From Aldrovandia affinis (Eukaryota > Chordata > Actinopteri > Notacanthiformes > Halosauridae), in the NCBI GenBank assembly GCA_029706075.1, contig JAINUG010000256.1, positions 124,001 through 188,000 of the forward strand: 64,000 nt of DNA, read 5' to 3'. This document shows positions 1-10,100 of this stretch, in pieces. How positions within the stretch are numbered: position 1 is the stretch's first letter; every line of letters starts with the position of its first letter. Under the pieces are notes generated by a model, which saw only the letters and a list, made by a program, of their open reading frames with translations, was not told where the DNA came from and did not search any database. Position numbers and translations under genes: made by a program.

Positions 1-8
1 GTGCGGCT

Positions 9-1194
9 ATGAAAACGTACATTTCCGAATTGTTATCTAACGGGTTTATCAGGTCATCCACGTCTCCTGCTGGGGCGGGGTTCTTTTTTGTTAGTAAAAA
101 AGACAGGGGTTTACGACCATGTATCGATTATAGAGGTTTGAATAACATAACCATAAAAAAATCGATATCCTCTTCCCCTCATGAATTCTGCGTTTGAACG
201 TCTCCAAGGGGCGTCCATTTTTACCAAATTGGATCTTCGTAACGCCTATAATTTGGTGCGGATTCGACAGGGGGACGAGTGGAAAATGGCTTTTAATACT
301 CACAGTGGCCACTATGAGTACCTGGTTATGCCGTTTGGCCTCACGTGCGCTCACGCAGTCTTCCAGGCGCTAGTGAATGACGTTCTCAGGGAGATGTTGG
401 AAAAATCTGTCTTTGTTTATGTGGACGATATCTTGATTTACTCCATTTCCCTCACTGAGCACGTCAAGCACGTAAGACAGGTGCTTAAATGCCTGTTAGA
501 AGCCAGGCTGTTTGTGAAAGCAGAATTTTTTTTATTTCATGTACAGTCAGTTTCCTTTCTAGGATTTATTGTTTCGGAGGGAAGGATCCAAATGGACCCC
601 AGAAAAGTGACTGCGGTCCGGGATTGGCCATCTCCGGGTTCTGTTAAGCAGGTCCAGTGGTTCTTGGGATTTGCGAATTTTTATAGATGGTTTATCCGCA
701 ATTTTATTTCAGTGGTCGCCCCCATCACGGTGCTTACCAAAAAAACAGTCCCCTCTCATTTTCAATGGACTTCTAAAGCGGAGGCGGCGTTCGACGAACT
801 AAAGAGGAGATTCTGTTCAGAGCCCATTTTAATTTCCCCTAACCCTTCGCTGCCCTTCATTGTAGAGGTTGACGCCTCTGAGCTCGGTGTGGGGGCTATA
901 CTATCCCAGTGGTCGGCCTTGGATCAGAAGGTACATCCCTGTGCTTATTTTTCTCTGAGCCTTTCCTCTGCCGAGAGAAATTACGATGTTGGGAACCGGG
1001 AATTATTCCCGGTTAAACTGGCGCTGGAAGAATGGCGTCACTGGTTAGAAGGGGCGGAGCATCCCTTTACTGTCTGGACGGATCATACAAATCTGGAGTA
1101 CATCCAGGGGGCTGAGCGTCATAATTCGCGGCAAGCTCAATGGGCGTTGTTTTTTACCCGGTTTAATTTTCTTTTGACCTACCGTCCGGGTTAA
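9..1194 (+). pseudogene. Gypsy reverse transcriptase and RNase H, frameshifted
   Basis: The first frame (9-about 165) has the Gypsy RT start, with [14 protein letters not shown] and [11 protein letters not shown]. The reading then moves to a second frame that begins at 181 with the continuation of the palm ([15 protein letters not shown]). The catalytic motif [11 protein letters not shown] is intact at about 411-443. The RNase H part includes [34 protein letters not shown] and [13 protein letters not shown]. The reading ends at a TAA at 1192 just after LLTYRPG, where active copies continue with a K-N-I-K-P-D-A-L-type linker, which is still readable after the stop. This is a relic and not a host gene. 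Confidence 0.88.
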
Positions 1195-1224
1195 AAAAAT
1201 ATCAAACCAGACGCTCTTTCCTGC

Positions 1225-1690
1225 TTGTACGATGGGTCAGAGCAAGACCGTCCGCCCACACCCATTATCCCAGTAGCGCAGATTCTATCTCCGGTTTCAT
1301 GGGATATAGAAAAGGTGGTACACGAGGCTCAGCGCCTTGAACCGGATCCTGGTGGGGGTTCTCGGGGGTGCCTCTTTGTACCGTTAGGAGCTCGCGCCGA
1401 GGTACTTCAGTGGGGTCACGGGGAGAAGGATGTGCGGGAGTTTGTGGCAGCCTGTACTGTTTGTGCCCGCAACAAGGGTTCACAGCTGGCACCGTCAGGG
1501 TTACTCCGGCCTTTGCCTGTTCCTCATCGTCCATGGAGCCATATCGCCTTGGACTTTGTTACCGGCCTACCCATTTCGAATGGACATACTGTCATTCTGG
1601 TAGTGGTGGACAGGTTCTCTAAGGCAGCCCACTTCATTCCGCTTCCCAAGCTGCCGTCTGCGCCCGAGACAGCTCGCCTGTCAACAATTG
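1225..1690 (+). pseudogene. Gypsy integrase fragment
   Basis: The reading contains VREFVAACTVCARNKG, the CxxC half of the integrase zinc finger, then LLRPLPVPHRPWSHIALDF and FVTGLPISNGHTVILVVVDRFSKAAHF, the start of the catalytic core with the first Asp positions. The HH half of the finger is largely missing, so an internal deletion is likely near 1400-1430. Similarity stops at about 1680 (PETAR), just before the Tc1 insertion, and the second catalytic Asp and the Glu are absent. Confidence 0.82.
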
Positions 1691-1702
1691 TTGATTGACA
1701 TA

Positions 1703-3148
1703 CACTACCGGTCAAAAGTTTTAGAACACCCCCATTTTTCCAGTTTTTACTGAAATTTAAGCAGTTCAAGTTCAGTGAATAACCTGAAATGGTGCAAAGG
1801 TAAGCGGTAAACTGCCAGAGGTAAAAAAAAAGTTTAGGTTACCAAAAACAGAAAAATTATGTACATTTCAGACTTATGAAAAAAGGCCCTTTTCAGGGGA
1901 CAAGTAATGGGTTAACAACTTACAGCTGTTCTGAAGCAATGGAAGTAAATTAAGCCTTGGAAGTTGATCCAAACAATTCCTACAGGTGTTCCAACTTTTC
2001 AGAATTACTTACAATCCCTCTGTCTGTATAAAAGCAGTATTGGAACAGACTATGTTACTACACCCTCTGAAGCATTATTTGTACAATATTGCACTTCAGG
2101 AAGTAGTATATTGCTATCATAATGGTGAGAAAAAGGCAATTAACAAAGGGAGACCGACAGACCATTATAACCCTTAGAAGTGTAGGTCTTTCCTTTAGAG
2201 AAATTGCAAAGAAGGCCAAGGTGTCAGTGAGTACAGTTTCTACACTATCAAAAGGCACTTGGAAACTCTGACAGGAAGAGGTCTGGCAGACCCAAAGCCA
2301 CAACAAAATCAGAAGACAAGTTTCTGAGAGTCAACAGCTTGCGTGATAGGCAGCTCACAGGACAACAGCTTCAAGCACACTGGTCGAAGTAAGGAACTTT
2401 CAGTGCCAACTGTGAAGAGAAGACTTTGAGCTGCAGGTTTGACAGGTTGAGTGGCAGTAAGAAAGCCATTGCTAAGATGGCAAAATAAGAAAAAGAGGCT
2501 TGCCTGGGCCATGATGGTCTGGGGCTCTTTTGCTGGATCCAGAGTCGGCAACTTGCACAGTGTGACTGGCACCCTGAACCAAAAGGGCTACCACAGCATT
2601 TTGCAGCACCATGCAATACCTTCTGGTCTAAGCCTCGTTGGTCAGGGGTTCATCCTACAGCAAGATAATGACCCAAAACATACCTCCAGGCTATGTCAGA
2701 ACCACCTTAGAAGAAAAGAACAAGACTGTAGGCTTCAAATCATGGAATGGCCAGCACAGTTTCCAGACTTAAACTCCATCGAGCTGATTTGGGATGAACT
2801 AGACAGAAGGGTGAAAGCAAAGCAACCTACAAGTGCAACACATTTGTGGGAACTTCTGCAACTTCTGCAACAGTGTTGGGAAGAACGTTCCAAACAATGT
2901 TTGATTTCCGTTGTAGAAAGAATGCCACTAGTGTGTTCGGCTGTTATCTGCAAAAGGTGGCTACTTTGAGTCAAAAATTTAGATTAGATTAAATTTTGTT
3001 AAACAAAACGGTTCCATGATTTCTTTTTTATCTCCAATTGTTTATTTGTTCTATGCTTTAATTTCAGAGTACATTGAAACATTAAACTGCGTACATATCA
3101 ATAAAAACTGGAAAAATGTAGGTGTTCTAAAACTTTTGACCGGTAGTG
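1703..3148 (+). mobile_element. Tc1-like transposon, about 1.45 kb, inserted in the Gypsy relic
   Basis: Terminal inverted repeats (CACTACCGGTCAAAAGTTTT at the left, its complement ending at 3148) are flanked by TA on both sides, as expected for Tc1/mariner. The same TIR family recurs at 49288-49891, where an internally deleted copy sits in a loxl3 intron. The element carries a decayed transposase on the + strand. Confidence 0.92.
2122..2969 (+). pseudogene. Tc1-like transposase, broken
   Basis: An ATG at 2122 opens a basic N terminus with a helix-turn-helix (VGLSFREIAKKAKVSVSTVS) that soon runs into stops. The catalytic half is in an open stretch from 2451 to 2969. It has [22 protein letters not shown] with the second catalytic Asp, and NSIELIWDELDRRVKAKQP with the Glu of the DD34E triad. 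The segment holding the first Asp (the DET-like motif) is missing between about 2480 and 2510, consistent with a deletion. No function is expected. Confidence 0.88.
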
Positions 3149-3959
3149 TATATATTTTTTTATTTGAATTGTGCAAATAAGGACATAAATTGTCTTAATA
3201 GGGTGTTGTGCCACCATGAGCTACCAGAACTTCAGCTTCAGTGTGCTTGGATACAAGTGTCTGGAACTCTATTGGAACTCTGTTACAACATAGGAAGAAT
3301 GTGATCAGTAATTTGTATTAATTGGCATGTACCTTGCCCTCTAAGGGGTTGAGTGGACCTAAACCATGCAAGGAAAATCTAGCCCACACCATAACAGAGC
3401 AAACAAAACCTTTAATTTAAAGTGTTTCCTTTATTTTGCCAGTTACCTGAAGCAATGATCTTGCTAGCTAAGTATATATGTGGGATACAATTTTGGGGAA
3501 ACGTTGAATGTAAATAATAATAATAAGTAAATAATGGGGGGGGTCATAGCACAGTGCAGAGTTGAGCTGCTCACTAAAAGCCAATTAGGTTTAGCTTTGA
3601 ACCTGTTTGTCCACTTTATTCATATTTGTAACAATACTTTGATGAATGGGGGTTTCTCTAGGAGGTGAAGAGCCATCTTTCCAAAAAGCTATCACCAAAA
3701 GAAAAGTGTGTCTTAGCTAGGTGAAATATCAGGCTTACAATGCTGTTCCTAGCAATGTCACCCTGCCAGACAGTGTACAATGTGCTTTATCATAGAACAC
3801 TTTCCAATACATTTTAGGTGGTGCTCTAGACCAGAGCCTGGTATTGAAATCAGAGCCTAGAAGGATTGAAAAATGTGAACTGCTTTGAACATATCTTTCA
3901 GGATGCCTTCTCTAAGTGCATAGTGTAATTGGTGCATCTGTCATTTGCACCTTTTGAAG
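3149..3959. other. no recognised feature
   Basis: AT-rich DNA between the Tc1 element and the first visible mavs exon. I looked here for the first CARD half (the part ending in an LPCLT-like stretch) in all + strand frames and did not find it. Confidence 0.4.
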
Positions 3960-4140
3960 GAGAAAATTGAGGTGAAGAGGGAAAACAGTGGGAACTACAA
4001 TGCCATGCAGCTGCTGATGACATGTCTGAGAGGCAAGGATACCTGGCTGGAGGAATTTCTCTGCAGCCTGCGTAAATGTGAGCACAGCACCCTCGCGAGC
4101 CAAATACAGGAACAATATGAGTCTCTGAAAGTCCAGCCCA
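3960..4140 (+). CDS. mavs: mavs exon encoding the C-terminal half of the CARD
   Basis: The exon is read from an AG at 3958-3959 to a GTAAGT donor at 4141. It encodes [18 protein letters not shown], then [19 protein letters not shown] and a closing IQEQYESLK helix. This matches the second half of MAVS CARDs, where human has SGNRDT, WVEYFIAALRGCE and LADEV at the same spacing. An in-frame stop at 3921 shows that the exon cannot extend far upstream. The acceptor has a weak pyrimidine tract, so the exact 5' edge (3960 or 3963) is uncertain. The exon ends with one base of a codon, completed by AT at 8652. Confidence 0.82.
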
Positions 4141-7100
4141 GTAAGTCACTCTCTTTTGCACTTTTTCTTCAAATGACCAGTGTGCTCTGGCTGTGAATAG
4201 TGAATTTATTCATGTAAAAAGTGTTGCAGATGAGAGTTACCGCAAGAGATGTGACAGACAGTTTGTCTTACAAATATGTAATTATTTAAATGTTCTATTC
4301 TAATTGTGGAAATATCTGAATAACAACATGATACTTGGAGTGTGACATTTACAGACAGAATTTACGTTTCTCTCCCTCCATGTGTGTGTGTATCAAGGCC
4401 GTAACCATGGAGTCAACATTGGGGGGGACATAGGCTAGGCTATATAGGCTAGGCTATCAGCTAGGCTATATATTGGGGGACATTTTGAGCATATCTCCCC
4501 CCAATATATATGGTAATTTCGGCCTTGTGTGTATACATATATATACAGTTGCAAGAAAAAGTATGTGAACCCTTTGGAATTACCTGGATTTCTGCATAAA
4601 TTGGTCATAAAATGTGATCTGATCTTCATCTAAGTCACAACAATAGACAAACACAGTCTGCTTAAACTAATACCACATAAACAATTATATGTTTTCATGT
4701 TTTTATTGAACACAACATGTAAACATTCACAGTGCAGGGTGGAAAAAGTATGTGAACCCCTAGGCTAATGACTTCTCCAAGAGCTAATTGGAGTCTGGAG
4801 TCTGCCAACCTGGAGTCCAATCAATGAGACGAGATTGGAGGTGTTGGTTAAAGCTGCCCTGCCCTATAAAAAACACACACCAGTTTTGATTTTACTATTC
4901 TCAAGAAGCATTGCCTGATGTGAACCATGCCTCGCACAAAAGAGCTCTCAGAAGACCTACGATTAAGAATTGTTGACTTGCATAAAGCTGGAAAGGGTTA
5001 CAAAAGTATCTCTAAAAGCCTTGATGTTCATCAGTCCACGGTAAGACAAGTTGTCTATAAATGGAGAAAGTTCAGCACTGTTGCTACTCTCCCTAGGAGT
5101 GGCTGTCCTGTAAAGATGACTGCAAGAGCACAGCGCAGAATTGCTCAATGAGGTGAAGAAGAATCCTAGACTGTCAGCTAAAGACTTACAGAAATCTCTG
5201 GCACATGCTAACATCTCTGTTGATGAATCTACGATACGTAAAACACTAAACAAGAATGGAGTTCATGGGAGGACACCACGGAGGAAGCCACTGCTGTCCA
5301 AAAAACTTTGCTGCACGTTTGAAGTTTGCAAAGAGCACCTGGATGTTCCACAGCACTACTGGCAAAATATTCTGTGGACAGATGAAACCAAAGTTGAGTT
5401 GTTTGGAAGGAACACACAACACTATGTGTGGAGAAAAAAGGCACAGCACACCAACATCAAAACCTCATCCCAACTGTGAAGTATGGTGGAGGGGGCATCA
5501 TGGTTTGGGGCTGCTTTGCTGCCTCAGGGCCTGGACAGATTGCTATCATCGACGGAAAAATTAATTCCCAAGTTTATCAAGACATTTTGCAGGAGAACTT
5601 AAGGCCATCTGTCCACCAATTGAAGCTCAACAGAAGATGGGTGATGCAACAGGACAACGACCCAAAGCACAGAAGTAAATCAACAACAGAATGGCTTCAA
5701 CAGAAGAAAACACGCCTTCTGGAGTGGCCCAGTCAGAGTCCTGACCTCAACCCGATTGAGATGCTGTGGCATGACCTCAAGACAACCATTCACACCAGAC
5801 ATCCCAAGAATATTGCTGAACTGAAACAGTTTTGTAAAGAGGAATGGTCCAAAATTCCTCCTGACCGTTGTGCAGGTCTGATCTGCAACTACAGGAAACA
5901 TTTGGTTGAGGTTATTGCTGCCAAAGGAGGGTCAACCAGTTATTAAATCCAAGGGTTCACATACTTTTTCCACCCTGCACTGTGAATGTTTACATGTTGT
6001 GTTCAATAAAAACATGAAAACATATAATTGTTTATGTGGTATTAGTTTAAGCAGACTGTGTTTGTCTATTGTTGTGACTTAGATGAAGATCAGATCACAT
6101 TTTATGACCAATTTATGCAGAAATCCAGGTAATTCCAAAGGGTTCACATACTTTTTCTTGCAACTGTATATATGTGTGTGTGTTACGGTGAATGTGTAAA
6201 ATTGTAAAATTGCGAAATCTGCTAATTCCCCGGTAAATGGGCAGAAAGTTGAAGTATGGAAGTCTATAACGTGAGCAGAGGTCCACCAACTTGTGATAGC
6301 CACATAAATATTGTGTTGGCACAATGCAATGACATGCAATACGATGTACTAACAAAAGAAAATTGATATATGACGCTAATTTTACCCACTGATCTATTTT
6401 GTAATGTGGTCGTACATAACCTGCCATGAATCACATACGGTTACATTATATTTTACATGCCAAGTGTGTACCATTTTTTTAAACGTAGAAAGAGAGGGGG
6501 AGGCAGCCAGGGGAAGGTTTTTTTCAATGTAATGGTGGCAAGCTAGAGTGTAGATTTTTGCTTATGGTTTTATTTTCTCATGGGGGATTATTATTATTGT
6601 TTTACTATAAAGGATTGTTTTTGTGCAATGAATAAATTGGGATTTGCATCAAATAAATTGGCAGACTATTTGAGTTAATACAGACTTTGATATTTTAAAA
6701 AAAGGGACTTCAATCTTTTCTAACATTTCTTGTTTGATTTATTGTGATTTGTGAAAACATTAACGAATTCTAATGAAAAGCATTGAAAACATTTGCTTTA
6801 TTTGCTTATACTTCTGTTTTTTATTTCTCTGTCACAGTTAATTATTGCTTAATCTCTGTCTGGAAACAATTCCTGTGAATATAGCGTGTTCTCCTTTTAA
6901 TTGGGGTTGAATTTGTTATAAGCTCTCTGTCCCGCAGTCAGTTACACATACCCTCTTTTAAACCAGACCGAACAGAAAATGAGTTTTCTACGTATTCTAA
7001 GACCATTAAACCTAATTGTATTCACCCATTCACCCATTTGACAGGTGAATAAGCCTGATATCTTTCAATATAAGCGTAATATGATGAGGAGTGGAATGCC

Positions 7101-10100
7101 CCAAATTGAAGATTTGTTCTGATAGCATAAGGTAACTAGGCAAGATTTAAGTAGCAGCATTGATAATTTCATAAATACATTGGTATTCTAATGATAGGAT
7201 CGCACATCCAACGTCTGAAAATATAACATTCCCAAATTATTTATTTATGCTATCCTACTGACAATATACATAATATAGTATTATTGTACACATATAAGGC
7301 ATTGCACGAGCTGGCGCCGCTTCATATTGCTGAGTTGTTGGTCCCATATACCACAACAAGACCGCTCAGGTCCTCAGGTCATGTTCCAATTCAAATCAAG
7401 GGATGATCGTGCCTTTGCTGTGTTTGCTCCTAGATTCTGGAATAGCCTCTGCTCCTATATTAGATCCGCTGAATCAGTCCCAGCTTTTAAATCTAATCTC
7501 AAAACCCTTTTTTAAATACATTTATTTCTGATTTTTTCCCAGTTTTTCTCCCAATTTGGTTGCCAATTAAACCCTCTATTTACTTGAATTCCCCACCCTC
7601 ACGAGTCCGTCGCCCGTCCTCCGGGATCGAGACACACATTCCTGGTTGAGTGTTCCCACCTCTTTCGAGACGGGAAATCTTCCACGGACTCCTTAACCTT
7701 CCCCTCGACGAACTCGTGCCGGCTCTCCCTCCCCCCTCCCCCGGAGGCGGACAGCCAAATGCCGCCTCCGATTGGGCTGACGACCAGGGCCGGTCTGGTA
7801 GAGAAGCGGGTTTCGATCCGCATCCCTGACGGGCAGCGCACACCACTCTGAAGCGTGGTGCGTTAGACCGCTGCACCATCCGCCAGGCCCCCAAAACCCA
7901 TTTTTACAGATTGGCTTTCCCCAATGTATTATTTTATTGTACTGATTGTTTAGTTTTACTTGTTTTACTTTTATGTTTGTATACTTAATATCCATTGTTA
8001 TGTTTTGCTTTTATTGTTCTTTGTTCTGTGCTATTTTAGTGTCTTTTGTCAAGCACCTCGTGCTCATAGTTAGAAAGGTGCTCTATAAATAAACGTATTA
8101 TTATTATTATAGTCTATGTTTTATATGTGACATTCACAGCATTTATATGTTACAGTAGACAGCAACTGTTCTTTTTGTTCATTTGTCCATTTGTGCATTT
8201 CAATCCAATGTTGAAAGCCTTCAGTTATTTCGGCTATTTCGTTAGCTATAGGAACTAATTTTCCATTTGGGGTAGCTCCTCATAATAATGTACTTATATT
8301 GAACGACATAAGGCTCATTCACCTGTGAAATGGACATTGCATATTGTTATAATTAGGTTTATTGGTCTTGAAATAAGTTGAAATCTGTTTTGCTTATTAT
8401 TTTCTGTTCGGTCTGGCTTAGAAGAAGGTATGCCATCTGACCATGGGGCAGAGAGCAGGTGGACCAGGCAGTCTTCCATGCTTGAACTTTCTACATATTT
8501 ACTGGGGTGTTTACAGATTCCCTATCGCACTGGTGAATTTACACATTCACCATAACACATAACATAACAGAGTATATATATATATAGATGTGTGTATAAA
8601 ACCCTTATTCATAAATGAGTTGAAATTGACATATCAAGTGTTCTCCTGTAGATCGCACTGCTCTTGCTCCCACACCCCATGCCTCTGATGGCACCCCACA
8701 GCCTCCCCTTAACACCAGTACTGCAGCCTCCCCTGATGTTGCTGAGACCCCAGCTTTGGATACAGCTCTCCTCCCCAAAACAAACTTTGGTGACGGGACA
8801 TCGACTAATCACACGGATTCTCCAACTGTAATATTTCCATCCCAGAGCCCCCCAGAACACCCTACTGCCTTCTTGCAAACCTCTCCTACTGAGGAGAATA
8901 CTGGAGCTTCCCCATCAAGCCTCCCTGTAGCCCCAACAGTTGACACTTCCTCTCCTGCAGTACCTTTTCCAGGCCCTCAGGTGCCCCAAGTGAAACTTCC
9001 AGTTCAGGATACCAATTCAGCAGTCACAAAACTACACAATGGAGCTGATATGGCCTCAGAGAGATCTTTGTCAGCAGTGGGTCAGGTGAGCTTATTCCTT
9101 TATATTTCCTGTATGTTCACACCCATGTTAAAATGATGGAAACTTTTGTTGAAAATATTTAAATGACTTCAGATCAGAGAATCTCAAATGGAATAGAAAA
9201 TATAAAATTGGCAAGAGTCAACTCTACTTAAAAGAAAGAGAGGATCTAACTCTCACTAATTCTGTGATTTTTATTAAATATTTCAACAAATACCAGCAAG
9301 AAAGATTGCTCTGCCTTTGAGCAGTTATTTGCTTGATGAAAAATCGTAGCCAAATCATCAATAATCTTTCATGATCATCAATACTCACATACTGTATGTT
9401 CTGTTAAGGAGTGTACTGTATAATCCATAAAACGTACACTTGAACAGTGACTATCATTAATCTCTAACTTTGCACTGTTACTCTTCAAGATTATGGCAAA
9501 AGATCAACATGTAAGTCCAGTGGTGGGGAGTCTGACCCAGGATACAGCTGGAGTTATGGCCTCCTTGACTGCACCGGATGCCACTGATTGCCCTGCCTCT
9601 CCTTCCTGTGTGGAAGGAGCCTCACCAGGTGAAGAATGGTGCCTCAGGAAGCCGGTAATGCTGACGTCCATCCACAGTGTCCAGGTGCACCAGCCATTTG
9701 ATAGCCCTTCCACCTTTCCACCCAGCCCAGAGGAGGGTCTGTACTCTGTAAACCTGGAGTGCAGCTCCAACTCTAATCACAGTTATGAAAGCATCACCCC
9801 CAGCAGTGCTGAGAGGGATACATCCGGCGACACAGAGAGTGTAGATCTCTGTGATCTAGAAAAAGTTTCCCCTAGTGACACCGAGAGTGTTGATCTTTGT
9901 GATCTAGAAAGGGTTGCCACTGACGGCGCAGAAAGTGAAGCTCTCAGAGATGCAGAGAGGGTTGCCCCCAGTGATGCAGAATATGTATCCCCTGGTGCTA
10001 AAGAGAGGGTTGCCTCTGCTGATGCAGCGAGTGTTCACCCAGATGATGTAGATGTCTTATTGTCCAGTGACACCAGGAGTGTACCCCCAGAAAATGTAGT

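Larger units (their letters stand above)
1..1690 (+). mobile_element. Ty3/Gypsy LTR retrotransposon, internal pol fragment
   Basis: The window opens inside the pol region of a Ty3/Gypsy-type retrotransposon. Reverse transcriptase, RNase H and integrase follow in the usual Ty3/Gypsy order. The copy is dead: it has a frameshift near 160-180, an in-frame TAA at 1192, an apparent internal deletion in the integrase zinc-finger region, and it is cut at its 3' side by a Tc1 element that begins at 1703. No LTR is visible. It probably sits in DNA upstream of, or in an early intron of, mavs. Confidence 0.9.
6179..8559. mobile_element. foldback-type DNA element with long imperfect inverted arms, interrupted by a LINE tail and a SINE
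   Basis: The left end TGTGTTACGGTGAATGTG at 6179 is matched in inverse by the right end at about 8542-8559 (TTCACCATAACACA). Inner arms also pair: AACCAGACCGAACAGAAAAT near 6961 with ATTTTCTGTTCGGTCTGG near 8398, AAGACCATTAAACCTAATT near 6999 with AATTAGGTTTATTGGTCTT near 8351, and ATGATGAGG near 7081 with CCTCATAAT near 8278. No transposase is seen. The centre holds a LINE 3' end and a SINE that arrived later. Confidence 0.7.

Noticed and set aside
3160-3959. The missing first half of the MAVS CARD.
   Set aside because: No + strand frame shows a CARD helix 1-3 pattern or an LPCLT-like segment here.
7327-7515. A small + strand protein.
   Set aside because: It is the conserved C-terminal tail of a LINE protein, not a separate gene.
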